Source of the DNA: Pseudomonas oryzihabitans NBRC 102199
GTDB lineage: Bacteria > Pseudomonadota > Gammaproteobacteria > Pseudomonadales > Pseudomonadaceae
Direction of reading: 5' to 3'
Length of the DNA stretch: 64,000 nucleotides
Assembly (NCBI RefSeq): GCF_000730625.1
Contig: NZ_BBIT01000023.1
Location: 1 to 64,000, forward strand
The translations under genes and the position numbers were made by a program. The notes beneath the pieces were generated by a model. That model saw nothing but the letters and a program-made list of their open reading frames with translations. It was not told the DNA's origin and searched no databases. Positions 11,185 through 21,228 of the stretch are shown here, in pieces. The first letter of the stretch is position 1, and the number at the start of each line of letters is the position of its first letter.

Positions 11185-12020
11185 TCGGTCCTCGCTTGGG
11201 TGCCCAGGCCGGCGTCGAGGTCGGCCTGGGGTTCGTCGGCCGGACGGCTCACCGGCGGATGGGGGGGCGCCAGGGGTCGACCGCTGCGGGTGACCTCGGG
11301 GGTGGCGATCTCGCCGGTCTCCAGTTGCTGCTTGAGGCGCCGCAGACCCAGGTTGACCGCCTTGCCGGTGAAGCGGCTGATGCCTTCGGTGACCGCATGG
11401 CCGAGCAGGCCGGCCGGGGCTTCGCAGGCCAGTACCGCCTGAACCAGGGTGCCGCGGCCCTGGGGCGCGTCGCTGAAGGTCAGACTGGCCTTGTGCGCCA
11501 TGACCGTGCCGGGCACGGTGCTCCACAGCAGGAATTCGTTTTCGCGACGCTCGCTCTGCTCCAGGGTCCAGCTCAGGGTGCGCCCCAGGGGACCGGAGGC
11601 ATGCCAGTGGCTGTCGCCATCGGCGCCTAGTTCGATGCGGTCGACGAAGGGCAGCAGCTCGCGCAGGTGCTGCAGGTCGGTGCAGTAGGCGAACACCTCT
11701 TCACGCGGCTTGGCGATGGTGACGCTGCGCTGGATGGCGGTGGGATTGTGCCAGCCCCAGCGCTCGGCCAAGGCCTGCTCGAAGGGCGAAGGCTGCAAGG
11801 CGGCCTTGAGTTCACACCGCTGTCGGACCCCGCGGCTGAGCGCCATGGCCCCCAGGGCCAGCTTCACGCAGCCGGTCAGACCACCGCGGCGCAGACCGCC
11901 AAGGATCAGCAGGCCGCCGCCCAGCAGGGACACCAGGCGTTCGGTGCCCTGGACATTGGGTACCTGGTTGTCGGTGCGCTCATGGCGCGTGGCAGCGAGG
12001 GGTTGCGATAGGTCGTGCAT
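11181..12020 (-). CDS. SRPBCC-fold (polyketide cyclase/dehydrase-like) protein with N-terminal hydrophobic region
   Basis: A 279-residue protein with a glycine-rich hydrophobic region at about residues 25-70 resembling DUF2892, then an SRPBCC/START-like lipid- or ligand-binding domain (about 80-220; it begins SVTIAKPREEVFAYCTDLQHL), and a proline-rich tail. The ATG chosen has GGAGGAGA upstream and fits the family better than earlier starts. It overlaps the alcohol dehydrogenase by four bases, and such pairs are seen together in other proteobacteria. Ligand and exact role are unknown. Confidence 0.8.
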   Translation of the reverse strand: MHDLSQPLAATRHERTDNQVPNVQGTERLVSLLGGGLLILGGLRRGGLTGCVKLALGAMALSRGVRQRCELKAALQPSPFEQALAERWGWHNPTAIQRSVTIAKPREEVFAYCTDLQHLRELLPFVDRIELGADGDSHWHASGPLGRTLSWTLEQSERRENEFLLWSTVPGTVMAHKASLTFSDAPQGRGTLVQAVLACEAPAGLLGHAVTEGISRFTGKAVNLGLRRLKQQLETGEIATPEVTRSGRPLAPPHPPVSRPADEPQADLDAGLGTQARTE

Positions 12021-12120
12021 GGGGTCTCCTCCGGTATGGGCTACATAGAGAGGGTGACCCCGGGCAAACGGGCCTTGTTCCGGACGAAAAAGCTGGTCCG
12101 ATGGAAGCGTTTCGCTGCGA

Positions 12121-13416
12121 TCAGGCCGGCAACTCGCCGAGAACCTCGCGATAAAGGCCTTCCAGACGACTGCGCAGCTCGTCATCCAGGGTCTCGGCGG
12201 CCAGGCGCTGGCTGAAGACGTCCAGCGGACTGAGCTCCTCCAGGGTCTCGCGCGGATTGCCCTGCAGGGTAGGCGCTACCAGGCTGCGCGCACGCCTTAC
12301 CCGCAACACTTCCAGGGGCAGGTCGGCCACCAGTGCCGAGATGCGCGGCTGCAGATCGGCCAGGTAGTCGTCACCGGCCACCACCACCTCGGCCCACACC
12401 GGGCAAGCGGGACTGCCATCGGCCGCTGCCTCGATCAGAGCCGCGCCCAGGGTGTCGAGGCTGCCCTGCACCACGGCCAGGGGCTGGAAACAGGGCACCG
12501 CCAGGGGCGTGATCCGCTCCAGGGCACTGCCGAACTCCACCAGCAGGACTTCCTTGTCCCGCTGCTCGTCGAAACTCAGGCACAGCGGCGAGCCGCTGTA
12601 GCGCACCTGCTCCAGGCCGCCAACCCGCTGGGGTCGGTGGATATGGCCGAGGGCGATGTAGTCCGCCGGCGGAAAGGCGCTGGTGGGAAAGGCGTCGAGA
12701 CTGCCGACATAGATCTCCCGCACCGACTCGCTGGCGCTGGCGCCCACGGTGGTCAGGTGGCCGGTGGCGATGATCGGCAGCGTCGCGCCCAGTTCCGCGC
12801 GGCGCGCCTCGGCCAGGGCGTAGAGCTCGGCGTAGTGGCCCTGGATGGCCTGCTGCAGCGCCTGGCGCTTGTCATTGGCGCTCTGCCCGGCCTGGCTCTG
12901 CAGCACGTCACGCGGCCGCACGAAGGGAATGCCGCAGAGCAGCGCGCCGAGCTCGCCGTCGCGCCTACGCAATTCCAACAGCTGGTCGGCTGGCGTCGCG
13001 CTGACGCAGGGGATCACCCGGGTGTCCAGGCAGGCCAGCAATTCGCGGGACTCGGCCAGCACCGCGGCGGAATCATGGTTGCCGCCGAGCACCACCAGGC
13101 TGGCGCCGGTAGCGCGCAGGGCGACGATGAAGCCGTTGTACAGCTCGCGGGCGTAGCTCGGCGGCGTGGCGGTGTCGAAGATGTCTCCCGCCACCAGCAC
13201 CACGTCCACCTCCTGCTCCGCCACCTGGTCGACCAGCCAGGCGAGAAAGGCGCGATGCTCGGCCTCGCGGGTGCGCCCGAGGAAATGCTGCCCCAGATGC
13301 CAGTCGGAGGTGTGCAGCAGGCGCAGGCCGCCGGCGGGCGAAGCCTTGCGGGCGCGCCTGGGCTTGGGTTTTTCCTCGGGGGCGGCGGGCAGATCGAACA
13401 GCGGGAGGTTTTCCAT
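12121..13416 (-). CDS. sbcD: Nuclease SbcCD, exonuclease subunit SbcD
   Basis: A 431-residue metallophosphatase-type nuclease. Phosphoesterase motifs appear in order: HTSDWHLGQ, VAGDIFD, GGNHDS and a later GHIHRP. It is the Mre11-like partner of SbcC. The protein carries a basic N-terminal extension of about 30 residues (KPKPRRARKA) before the usual LRLLHTSDWH start. The gene is 100 bases upstream of the SRPBCC gene rather than next to sbcC, so the usual sbcDC overlap is lost here. Confidence 0.93.
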   Translation of the reverse strand: MENLPLFDLPAAPEEKPKPRRARKASPAGGLRLLHTSDWHLGQHFLGRTREAEHRAFLAWLVDQVAEQEVDVVLVAGDIFDTATPPSYARELYNGFIVALRATGASLVVLGGNHDSAAVLAESRELLACLDTRVIPCVSATPADQLLELRRRDGELGALLCGIPFVRPRDVLQSQAGQSANDKRQALQQAIQGHYAELYALAEARRAELGATLPIIATGHLTTVGASASESVREIYVGSLDAFPTSAFPPADYIALGHIHRPQRVGGLEQVRYSGSPLCLSFDEQRDKEVLLVEFGSALERITPLAVPCFQPLAVVQGSLDTLGAALIEAAADGSPACPVWAEVVVAGDDYLADLQPRISALVADLPLEVLRVRRARSLVAPTLQGNPRETLEELSPLDVFSQRLAAETLDDELRSRLEGLYREVLGELPA

Positions 13417-13520
13417 GGGTATCGGCGGTCAGCGCGGCAAAGGGCGCAGTATCCTCTCCGGGGCGCCGGAGGGAAACCGCCCCACGCCCTGACCGGACCG
13501 GCGTGCCTAGTGCCTGAAGC

Positions 13521-14603
13521 CTAGTACCGCGGCTCTAGACGCTGACCGGAGGCGGCATCGAACAGATGCAGGTGCTCCTGCGGCGCGCGCAGCTGCAGGA
13601 CGTGGCCCGGCGCCGGCCGCTGCTGATGCGGCAGGCGCACCACCAGCCCCTGCTCGCCCCAGCGCCCATGGGCCAGGTTGTCGGCGCCGAGGATCTCCAG
13701 GGTGCGGACCACCAGCGGCAGCCCCTGCTCGGGGTCGCTGCAGGGTTGCAGGTGCTCGGGCCGGATGCCCAGGCAGACCGGGCGTCCGGCCAGGTGGCGA
13801 TAGCCCGGCCCGAGGGGCAGCCGCAGACCGCCCGGCACGTCGCAGTGACTGCCCGCGGCGTCGACCTGGCCGTCCAGCAGATTCATTGCCGGACTGCCGA
13901 TGAAGCTGGCGACGAAGCGCGTCGCCGGGCGTTCGTAGACCTCCACCGGGGTGCCGAGCTGTTCGACCACCCCTGCCTGCATCACCACCACCCGCTGGGC
14001 CAGGGTCATGGCCTCCACCTGGTCGTGGGTGACATAGAGGCTGGTGGTCGCGAGTCGCTGGTGCAGCTGCTGCAACTCCAGGCGCATCTGCACCCGCAGC
14101 TTGGCGTCCAGGTTGGACAGCGGCTCGTCGAACAAAAACACCGCCGGATCGCGCACCAGGGCGCGGCCCATGGCCACCCGTTGGCGCTGGCCGCCGGACA
14201 GCTCTCGCGGCCGCCGTTCGAGCAGGCCATCCAGTTCCAGGATGCGCGCCGCCTCCTTGACCCGGGTGGCGATCTCGGCGCGGCCGAGACCGGCGATCTT
14301 GAGGCCCCAGGCCAGATTCTCGGCCACGCTCATGTGCGGATAGAGCGCATAGTTCTGGAACACCATGGCGATGCCGCGCGCCTTGGGTTCCAGCGCGGTG
14401 ACGTCCCGCCCGCCGATGTGGATGCTACCGGCGCTGACCCGCTCCAGCCCGGCCACCAGTCGCAGCAGGGTGGACTTGCCACAGCCCGAAGGGCCCACCA
14501 GCACGATGAATTCGCCATCCGCCACCTGAAGATCGAGCGGCTGGATGACCTGGGTCTTGCCGTTCCAGCTCTTGGAGACGGCTCTGAGTTCGAGGTTTGC
14601 CAT
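13521..14603 (-). CDS. ugpC: sn-Glycerol-3-phosphate ABC transporter, ATP-binding protein
   Basis: A 360-residue ATPase of the MalK/UgpC group: Walker [11 protein letters not shown]-loop [12 protein letters not shown], signature [10 protein letters not shown], Walker [14 protein letters not shown], switch THDQ, then a C-terminal regulatory OB-type domain. It energises the UgpA-UgpE permease. Two bases separate it from the ugpE stop, so it is the last gene of ugpB-A-E-C. No ugpQ phosphodiesterase follows. Confidence 0.92.
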   Translation of the reverse strand: MANLELRAVSKSWNGKTQVIQPLDLQVADGEFIVLVGPSGCGKSTLLRLVAGLERVSAGSIHIGGRDVTALEPKARGIAMVFQNYALYPHMSVAENLAWGLKIAGLGRAEIATRVKEAARILELDGLLERRPRELSGGQRQRVAMGRALVRDPAVFLFDEPLSNLDAKLRVQMRLELQQLHQRLATTSLYVTHDQVEAMTLAQRVVVMQAGVVEQLGTPVEVYERPATRFVASFIGSPAMNLLDGQVDAAGSHCDVPGGLRLPLGPGYRHLAGRPVCLGIRPEHLQPCSDPEQGLPLVVRTLEILGADNLAHGRWGEQGLVVRLPHQQRPAPGHVLQLRAPQEHLHLFDAASGQRLEPRY

Positions 14604-14605
14604 GG

Positions 14606-15451
14606 TTATTTTTCGCTATCCACCAGACCGCGCACGAAGGCGCGTTGCATGACCAGCACCACCGCCACCGGTGGGATCAGGGTGAGCAGCATGGCCGCCA
14701 TCACCTGGTTCCACTGCGGCGCCCGCTCGCCGAGCGAGAGCATGCCGCGAATACCGGCCACGGCGGTGCCAAGATCGGGGTTGCTGACGATCAGCAGCGG
14801 CCAGAGGTACTGGTTCCAGCCGTAGATGAAGGTGATGACGAACAGCGCCGCCAGGTTGGTCCGCGACAGCGGCAGGACGATGTCGCGAAAGAAGCGCATC
14901 GGCGAGGCGCCATCGATGCGCGCCGCTTCCAGCAACTCGTCGGGCAGCGTCAGGAAGAACTGGCGGAACAGGAAGGTGGCGGTCGCCGAGGCCATCAGCG
15001 GCAGGGTCAGGCCGGCGTAGCTGTCCATCATTCCCAAATGGCCGATGGTGTCCACGGTGGGAAAGATGCGCACCTCCACCGGCAGCATCAGGGTGATGAA
15101 GATCAGCCAGAAGGCCAGGGTGCGCAGTGGAAAGCGAAACCAGACGATGGCGAAGGCCGAGAGGATGGACACCGACAGCTTGCCCAGGGTGATGCCCAGC
15201 GCCATCAGGAAGCTGTTGAGCAGCAACCGCCAGAACGGCGCGGTGCTGTTGCCCACGCCCTGGGTCCAGATCAGGCTGAGGTTGTCCCAGAGATGGCGCC
15301 CCGGGATCAGGCTCATGGGCGTGGCGAACACCGCCCGGTCATCGAGGGTGGCGGCCACGAAGGCCACATAGAGTGGAAAGAGGATGACGCCGATGCCCAG
15401 CACCAGCATCAGGTGGCACAGCAGCGTCAGTCCGCGGCGATTCTCGATCAT
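14606..15451 (-). CDS. ugpE: sn-Glycerol-3-phosphate ABC transporter, permease UgpE
   Basis: A 281-residue permease with six expected membrane helices and the inner-membrane EAA loop ([20 protein letters not shown]) that docks on the ATPase. The start ATG overlaps the ugpA stop by four bases (ATGA), so translation is coupled. A longer upstream frame is only a shadow of ugpA. Substrate assignment rests on the strong UgpB match in the same operon. Confidence 0.92.
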   Translation of the reverse strand: MIENRRGLTLLCHLMLVLGIGVILFPLYVAFVAATLDDRAVFATPMSLIPGRHLWDNLSLIWTQGVGNSTAPFWRLLLNSFLMALGITLGKLSVSILSAFAIVWFRFPLRTLAFWLIFITLMLPVEVRIFPTVDTIGHLGMMDSYAGLTLPLMASATATFLFRQFFLTLPDELLEAARIDGASPMRFFRDIVLPLSRTNLAALFVITFIYGWNQYLWPLLIVSNPDLGTAVAGIRGMLSLGERAPQWNQVMAAMLLTLIPPVAVVLVMQRAFVRGLVDSEK

Positions 15452-16335
15452 TGATAGCGTACCCGGCGTTCGACATAGCGGAACTGCACCACCGTGAGCA
15501 CGATGACCAGCAGCATCAGCACCACCGACTGGGCAGCAGAGGCGGAGAGGTCGAGCCCGGTGTAGCCCTCGCGGTAGATCTTGTAGATCAGCGTGGTGGT
15601 GGCCTGCACCGGACCGCCGCCGGTGGCGGCGTCGATCACCGGAAAGGTGTCGAAGAAGGCGTAGACCAGGTTGACCACCAGCAGGAAGAAGCTGACCGGC
15701 GCGATCAGCGGCAGCGACAGCTGCAGGAAGCGGCGCAGCGGCCCGGCGCCGTCGATGGCGGCTGCCTCCAAGAGCGAGCGCGGGATGGCTTGCAGCGCCG
15801 CGAAGAAGAACAGGAAGTTGTAGCTGATCTGCTTCCACACCGAGGCGAGCACCACCAGGAACATCGCCTGGCCGGCGTTCTGGGCGTGGTTCCAGTGATA
15901 GCCGTAGCGCTCCAGCAGCAGGGTGAGCAGACCGAGACCGGGGTTGAACAGAAAGATCCACAGCACCGCGGCGATGGCCGGCGCCACCGCATAGGGCAGC
16001 AGCAGCAGGGTCTGGTAGACCCGACTGCCGCGCACCACCAGGTCGACCAGCGCCGCCAGCACCAGAGACACCAGCAGGCCGCAGCCGGTCACCAGGGCGC
16101 TGAAGGTCAGGGTGGTCCAGAAGGAGGCCAGATACAGCGGGTCCTGGAATAGCTGACGGAAGTTGTCGAGGCCGACTAACTGGCTGGACAGGCCGAAGGG
16201 ATCGACGCTCTGCAGCGAATACCAGAGCGTCTTGCCGGCGGGCCAGAGAAAGAACACGGCGGTGATCGCCAGCTGGGGTGCCAGCAGCGCATAGGGAAGC
16301 CAGCCGGAGGGAAAGACCTGACGGGATGTGGACAT
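15448..16335 (-). CDS. ugpA: sn-Glycerol-3-phosphate ABC transporter, permease UgpA
   Basis: A 295-residue permease with about six helices and an EAA loop ([20 protein letters not shown]). The start [12 protein letters not shown] matches where the family begins; 15 further upstream codons are open but run into the intercistronic hairpin. It forms the membrane channel with UgpE. It is 75 bases downstream of ugpB and overlaps ugpE. Confidence 0.92.
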   Translation of the reverse strand: MSTSRQVFPSGWLPYALLAPQLAITAVFFLWPAGKTLWYSLQSVDPFGLSSQLVGLDNFRQLFQDPLYLASFWTTLTFSALVTGCGLLVSLVLAALVDLVVRGSRVYQTLLLLPYAVAPAIAAVLWIFLFNPGLGLLTLLLERYGYHWNHAQNAGQAMFLVVLASVWKQISYNFLFFFAALQAIPRSLLEAAAIDGAGPLRRFLQLSLPLIAPVSFFLLVVNLVYAFFDTFPVIDAATGGGPVQATTTLIYKIYREGYTGLDLSASAAQSVVLMLLVIVLTVVQFRYVERRVRYQ

Positions 16336-16364
16336 GGGCGCACGCATCGTCGCGAAAAGAGGAA

Positions 16365-16392
16365 CGGCGCCGGCAGTCATCGGCCGGCGCCG
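16365..16392 (-). promoter_or_regulatory. Intercistronic hairpin between ugpB and ugpA
   Basis: A perfect 10-bp GC stem (CGGCGCCGGC / GCCGGCGCCG) with an eight-base loop in the 75-base gap between ugpB and ugpA, without a T run. By analogy with hairpins after other binding-protein genes, it probably protects the ugpB message or reduces read-through, so that more binding protein than permease is made (inference). Confidence 0.6.
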
Positions 16393-16410
16393 CCAGGGCG
16401 GATCCCAGGC

Positions 16411-17727
16411 TTACTGGGTGGATTTCTCGAAGCGGCGCAACAGCACGTTGCCGCGCTGCACGGCGGCATCCAGCGCCTGCTGCGGAGCCTGCTTGCCGGT
16501 CCAGACGCTTTCCAGCTCTTCGTCGATCACCGCGCGGATCTGCGGCATGTTGCCCAGGCGCAGGCCCTTGGTGAAGGCCAGCGGCGGCTTGTTCAGCATC
16601 TGCCGGGTGGCGATGTCGGCCCCCGGATTCTTGGTATAGAAGCCCTGCTCGCGGGTCAGGTCGTAGGCCGCCTTGGTGATCGGCAGGTAGCCGGTCAGCT
16701 GGTGCCATTCGGCGGCGATCTCCGGCTGCGCCAGGAAGGCGAGGAATTCGGCCACGCCGCGCTTCACCGCCGCATCCTGGCCCTTGAACACCCAGAGGCT
16801 GGCGCCGCCGATGATGGCGTTCTGGGGAGCGCTCTTGAGATCGCCGTCATAGGGCATCATGGCCACACCGAAGTCGAATTTGGCGTAGTGGCGGATGTTG
16901 GCCAGCGAGCCGGACGAGGTGGTCAGCATGGCGCAGTCGCTGTTGTAGAACTTCTCCGTGGGTTCGTCCTTGCGGCCGACGTAGGTGAAGTCGCCGCGCT
17001 TGCCCATCGCCTGCAACAGGGCGATGTGCCTGACCTGCGGCGCCCGGTTGAACTCCAGCACGGCATCGCTGCCCAGGTAGCCGTTGTCCTGGCTGGCGAA
17101 GGGCAGGCCGTTCCAGGCGCTGAAGTTTTCCAGCTGGACCCAGCTCTGCCAGCCGCTGGTATAGCCGCACTTCAGGCCAGCGGCGCGCAGCTTGGCGCTG
17201 TCGTCGGCGAGCTCCTTCCAGGTCTTGGGTGGCGCTTCCGGATCGAGGCCGGCCTGCTTGAAGGCCGCCTTGTTGTAGTAGAGCACCGGGGTGGAGCTGT
17301 TGAACGGCATGGACAGCAGTTGACCGGTCTTGGCGTCGCTGTAGTAGCTGGCGACGGTGGGTACGAAGCCCGCTTCATCCAGCTTCACGCCCGCATCCTT
17401 GAACACCTGGTAGACCGGCTCGATGGCGTTGGACGCCATCATGGTCGCGGTGCCCACTTCGTAGACCTGCAGGATGGCCGGCGGCTTGCCGGTCCGGAAG
17501 GCGGCGATGCCGGCCGCCAGATTCTGCTCGTAGTTGCCCTTGTACACCGGCTGCACCTGGAATTCCGGGTGCGCCTGGTTGAAGCGCTGGGCCAGGGAGT
17601 CGACCTCCTTGCCAAGCTCCGCATCCATCGAATGCCAGAAGGGAATGGGCGTCGCCGCCCACACCGGGCCACCACTCAGCAGCCCGAGTACCACACCCAA
17701 CGTCATACCACGAAGCGAAGCCTGCAT
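16411..17727 (-). CDS. ugpB: sn-Glycerol-3-phosphate-binding periplasmic protein
   Basis: A 438-residue solute-binding protein. A signal peptide covers about residues 1-24 (cut near VWA-ATP), and the mature protein begins with the UgpB hallmark [16 protein letters not shown], followed by [19 protein letters not shown] and [12 protein letters not shown]. It captures glycerol-3-phosphate or glycerophosphodiesters in the periplasm for UgpAEC. The ATG used gives a proper signal peptide; 50 upstream codons in the same frame would spoil it. A PHO box lies 86 bases upstream, pointing to induction by phosphate starvation. Confidence 0.94.
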   Translation of the reverse strand: MQASLRGMTLGVVLGLLSGGPVWAATPIPFWHSMDAELGKEVDSLAQRFNQAHPEFQVQPVYKGNYEQNLAAGIAAFRTGKPPAILQVYEVGTATMMASNAIEPVYQVFKDAGVKLDEAGFVPTVASYYSDAKTGQLLSMPFNSSTPVLYYNKAAFKQAGLDPEAPPKTWKELADDSAKLRAAGLKCGYTSGWQSWVQLENFSAWNGLPFASQDNGYLGSDAVLEFNRAPQVRHIALLQAMGKRGDFTYVGRKDEPTEKFYNSDCAMLTTSSGSLANIRHYAKFDFGVAMMPYDGDLKSAPQNAIIGGASLWVFKGQDAAVKRGVAEFLAFLAQPEIAAEWHQLTGYLPITKAAYDLTREQGFYTKNPGADIATRQMLNKPPLAFTKGLRLGNMPQIRAVIDEELESVWTGKQAPQQALDAAVQRGNVLLRRFEKSTQ

Positions 17728-17812
17728 GTCCGTACCGCCCTTGTCGAAGGTCCAGGAATCGAAAGCGCGAAAACGCGCCTCCCGTGTTCGGAAGGCAACA
17801 TGCCAGGGAAAG

Positions 17813-17830
17813 ATGACAGTCAGGCTACAG
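17813..17830 (-). promoter_or_regulatory. PHO box (PhoB site) upstream of ugpB
   Basis: On the minus strand the site reads CTGTAGC-CTGA-CTGTCAT. This is two 7-base repeats 11 bases apart, the second a perfect match to the PhoB half-site CTGTCAT and the first matching its CTGT core. It lies 86 bases before the ugpB start, a position suited to a PhoB-activated promoter. The ugp operon is a classic Pho regulon member in E. coli. Confidence 0.7.
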
Positions 17831-17944
17831 TGAAGGCGGTACACGCAATCCCGCCGAAAGGTGCGCCGTAGAGCCATTCAGCGACGGAACCCGGGCGCGC
17901 GCGGTGGCAGCCCGACGCGACCAGGTCGCCCCAGCTGCCAGGTA

Positions 17945-19135
17945 CTAGCAACGACCCGCTGGCGATGACGCCAGCGCCAGTCGCTGCACCAGGCTGGGCA
18001 CCAGGCTCAGCACGCCCAGCAGCGCCATGCCCAGACCGACCCACAGGGGTGCGCGCAGGCCCTGGCCGGCATCGATGGCCGCGCCGCCGGCCCAGGCGCC
18101 CACCGCCAGACCCGCGGTGATCACCGAGGTGTGCAGGGTGTTGACCAGCGGGCCCGGGGTGGCCGCGGCCATGACCCGGGCGACCATGGCCGGGTTGAGC
18201 GCCACCCCGGTCAGGCCGATCAGCGCCAGGGCCAGCAGGCTGGCGGCGGCGCTGTCGGCGCAGCTGACGAAGAGGGCGAAGCCCAGCGCCAGCACCGCCA
18301 GCCCGACGCCCTGCACTTTGAGGGTGTAGCGATCGGCCAGGCGACCCACCAGCAGATTGCCCAGCACGTTGGCGAGGCCATACCCCATCAGCAGCCAGGG
18401 AATGGTGGTGGCCGCGAAACCCGTCACCTGGATGAGGATGGGCGAGAAGTAGCTGAAGCCGGCAAAGGTCGCGCCGATGATCAGGCCGCTGGTGAGGTAG
18501 GCCGCCCAGAGTCTGCCACTGACCAGGGTCCGCAGCTCCCCGCCCAACTGCCCGGCCGCGCGCGCCGGCGCCCGCGGCACGCAGAGGCCGACCAGCAGGG
18601 CGCAGCAGGCCGCCAGCAGGGCGACCGCCCAGAAGCTGGCGCGCCAGCCGGCCAGTTGCTCGATCAGTACCGTACCCGGCACCCCGAACACCGGCGCCAG
18701 CATGAGTCCGGACAGGATCAGCGAGGCCGCCCGGCCGCGGCGATCCGGCGTAACCAGGTTGGCGCCCAGGGTCAGACAGAGGCCGATGCTGGCGGAGCTG
18801 GCGATGCCCATGAGCACCCTCCCCGCCGCCATCACCGGATAGCTGACCGCCAGCGCGGCCACCACGGCGCCGACCAGATAGAGCGCCAGCAGCCACAGCA
18901 GCGCCGACTTTTCCGCCAGGCGCAGGGCCAGCAGCAACAGGGTCAGCGGCGGGCCGCCCAGGGCCATGCCCAGGGCATACCAGGAGATCAGATAGCCGAT
19001 CTGGCCGAGGGAGACACCGAGATCGGCGGCCAGCGCCGGCATCATGCCGGCCACCATGAATTCGGCGGTGGTCAGCGCGAAGATGGTCAGGGCCAGCAGA
19101 TAGATGAGACGGGGGATGGCGGGTGAGGCGGTCAT
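17945..19135 (-). CDS. MFS transporter, DHA1-type exporter
   Basis: A 396-residue major facilitator protein with 12 expected membrane helices. The N-terminal half resembles sugar-efflux/AraJ-type DHA1 proteins (LTTAEFMVAGMMPALAADLGVS...IGYLIS) and the A-loop region is short. The substrate is unknown. A LysR regulator gene lies 166 bases upstream on the same strand and may control it. Confidence 0.85.
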   Translation of the reverse strand: MTASPAIPRLIYLLALTIFALTTAEFMVAGMMPALAADLGVSLGQIGYLISWYALGMALGGPPLTLLLLALRLAEKSALLWLLALYLVGAVVAALAVSYPVMAAGRVLMGIASSASIGLCLTLGANLVTPDRRGRAASLILSGLMLAPVFGVPGTVLIEQLAGWRASFWAVALLAACCALLVGLCVPRAPARAAGQLGGELRTLVSGRLWAAYLTSGLIIGATFAGFSYFSPILIQVTGFAATTIPWLLMGYGLANVLGNLLVGRLADRYTLKVQGVGLAVLALGFALFVSCADSAAASLLALALIGLTGVALNPAMVARVMAAATPGPLVNTLHTSVITAGLAVGAWAGGAAIDAGQGLRAPLWVGLGMALLGVLSLVPSLVQRLALASSPAGRC

Positions 19136-19274
19136 GACAGGCGAAACATTCCAGAACAGCGGACAGGAGCGGCGGTAGCGGACCGGACGTGCGGACAGGG
19201 GGCGCGCATGCCGGAGGTGGGAGCGCAGGCCCAGGGGTCGAGCGGCAAGGCGGCCACCTTAGTGGCTGGGCCAG

Positions 19275-19295
19275 GGCCCGGTCAAACGCCGGGCC
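19275..19295 (-). terminator. Possible hairpin terminator after LysR gene
   Basis: A perfect 7-bp stem (GGCCCGG / CCGGGCC) with a seven-base loop, starting seven bases after the lysR-type gene stop. There is no T run, so it may instead be a processing or attenuation hairpin ahead of the MFS gene. Confidence 0.35.
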
Positions 19296-19301
19296 GCCGG
19301 G

Positions 19302-20162
19302 CTAGATGCGGAAATCCTCGGCGATCAGCCCGGCCAGAGAGGCGCAGGCGGGGCTGCGCTCGCCCGGTGGCGAGGCCAGTCGCAACTCGTGCACCGGCAA
19401 CGCGGGAAAGCCTTCTTCCGGCGTCAGTTCGCGCATCGGCGGGGTCATGCGTGTCCGGTCGGTGATGGCCACCGCCTGCCCCAGTTCGACCGCCGCTTCC
19501 AGCGCCGAAGAGGCGGCGCTGGTCACCACCGCATGCCAGCGCCGGCCCTGGCGGATCAGCAGGTCGATGCCCAGTTCGCGATAGCTGCAGCCCTCGCCGT
19601 GCAGCGCCAGGGGCACGCTGGCGTCCGCGCTCAACTGCAGTCCGGGACCGGCGACCCACACCGGCTGGGTATGGCCGAATCTCTGGCCGTCCGCCCGGTC
19701 GGTGCGGGGCGGCCCCACCAGCAGCGCCAGGTCCAGCAGGCCCTGGCCGAGCCAGCGCCGCAATTGGCTGCTGTTGCCGGTGAGCACCTCCAGGACGATT
19801 CCGGGATGCTCGCCCTGCAAGCGCGGCAAGACGGCCTTGAGCAGGCGCGCGGCATAGTCCTCGGCCACGCCCAGGCGCACCTCCCCCACCACCGGCTGGC
19901 CGGTGAGACCGGCGAGGATGCGGTCATGGGTCTGCAACAGGTCGGCGGTCTCGAGCAGCACGCGACGCCCGAGCGGGGTCAGGGTCACGGCCTGGTTGTC
20001 GCGCTCGAACAGCCGGCCGCCGGTCTGCTCTTCCAGCCGGCGGATCTGGCTGCTCACCGCCGAGGGGCTGCGATTGAGCTGCAGCGAGGCGGCGCGAAAC
20101 TGTCCCAGCCGCACGATGGTGTGGAAGGTACGCAGGACGTCGATATCGAAGGGCACGGGCAT
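19302..20162 (-). CDS. LysR-family transcriptional regulator
   Basis: A 286-residue LysR regulator: N-terminal winged helix (residues 7-66; FRAASLQLNRSPSAVSSQIRRLE) and a C-terminal ligand-binding fold (VRLGVAEDYAARLLKAVLP onward). It lies upstream of the MFS gene on the same strand and divergent from an EamA exporter gene, with 97 bases between starts, so either exporter could be its target. The effector is unknown. Confidence 0.88.
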   Translation of the reverse strand: MPVPFDIDVLRTFHTIVRLGQFRAASLQLNRSPSAVSSQIRRLEEQTGGRLFERDNQAVTLTPLGRRVLLETADLLQTHDRILAGLTGQPVVGEVRLGVAEDYAARLLKAVLPRLQGEHPGIVLEVLTGNSSQLRRWLGQGLLDLALLVGPPRTDRADGQRFGHTQPVWVAGPGLQLSADASVPLALHGEGCSYRELGIDLLIRQGRRWHAVVTSAASSALEAAVELGQAVAITDRTRMTPPMRELTPEEGFPALPVHELRLASPPGERSPACASLAGLIAEDFRI

Positions 20163-20259
20163 GATGCGTTTTTATCGAACCATAGCTACCGATAATGTCG
20201 TTTGAGTGTATTACCACCCTGGGCCAGGCTCAAGGCATCCCGTCAGCTGGAGTCCGCTC

Positions 20260-21159
20260 ATGCCTGCCATCCTGTCTTCCCCCCTGCTGCGCCAACTCGC
20301 CCTGGTGCTCTGCTGGAGCGCCGGTTTCGTCGGCTATCGCTATGCCGCGGACCAGGCCCCTACCCTGCTGGTGACCTGCTGGCGCCTGCTGCTGGCCGCC
20401 CTCCTGCTGCTGCCCTTCGCCTGGGCCGAGGTGCGGCGCTTGCCGCTGAAGATCATCGGTCAGCAGGCGGGCATCGGCGTGCTGGCCTTTGCCGGCGCGG
20501 TAGGACCGGCGGCCAAGGCCATCGAACTGGGCGTCTCACCCGGGCTGGCGGCGCTGCTGTCGGATCTGTCGCCGCTGCTGGTGGCGCTGGGCTGCTGCCT
20601 GCTGCCGGGCCAGCGCACCAACGGCCGCCAGTGGCTCGGCCTGGGCCTGGGCCTGACGGGCGTCCTGCTGGCCACCGGCGCGGGACTGGGACTGGGCGTG
20701 GCCCCCGCCTGGGCCTATGCCCTGCCCCTGGGCAGTGCCCTGGCCCTGGCGCTGGCGACCCTGGTGCAGAGTCGCCTGCCGCCGAGTCGACTGGCGCTGC
20801 GGACGCAGCTCTTCATCCAGCTCGCGGCCAGCAGTCTGGTGATGCTGGGGGTGGCCGGGGTGGAAGGCCCGCTGACGCCACCGCTGACCCTCGGCTTCGC
20901 CCTGGCGGTGCTCTGGCTGCTGATCCCGACCCTGCTCGGCTTCGGCCTCTACTGGCTGTGCCTGCGTCAGGGCAGCCCGCAGGCGGTGAGTGGCGCGCTC
21001 TACCTGAGTCCGCCGGTGGCACTGCTCTGGGCCTGGGCCTGCTTCGACGAACCCCTGGCGCCGGGCATGCTGCTCGGCCTGCTGTTCGCCCTGGCGGGAT
21101 TGCTGTGCCTGAATGCGGCGGAGCGGACCCGGCAACCGGAGCCGGCGCTGGGCGGGTGA
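20260..21159 (+). CDS. EamA/DMT-superfamily transporter
   Basis: A 299-residue membrane protein with ten predicted helices in two EamA halves. The second half has the typical GxxLYWLCLRQGSPQAVSGALYLSPPVALLWAW run. Such proteins usually export amino acids or other metabolites. The ATG at 20260 has GGAG upstream; 18 more codons upstream are open but hydrophilic. It is divergent from the LysR gene. Confidence 0.85.
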   Translation: MPAILSSPLLRQLALVLCWSAGFVGYRYAADQAPTLLVTCWRLLLAALLLLPFAWAEVRRLPLKIIGQQAGIGVLAFAGAVGPAAKAIELGVSPGLAALLSDLSPLLVALGCCLLPGQRTNGRQWLGLGLGLTGVLLATGAGLGLGVAPAWAYALPLGSALALALATLVQSRLPPSRLALRTQLFIQLAASSLVMLGVAGVEGPLTPPLTLGFALAVLWLLIPTLLGFGLYWLCLRQGSPQAVSGALYLSPPVALLWAWACFDEPLAPGMLLGLLFALAGLLCLNAAERTRQPEPALGG

Positions 21160-21228
21160 CTCTCTGGGGTGCGATGCCGACGGCCGTCAGCATCGGCGAA
21201 GGCCTCGCGTGGCGAGGCCGGCGGGCGG

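Noticed and set aside
21201-21219. Stem GGCCTCG/CGAGGCC after the EamA gene
   Set aside because: Short, no T run; too weak to list as a terminator.
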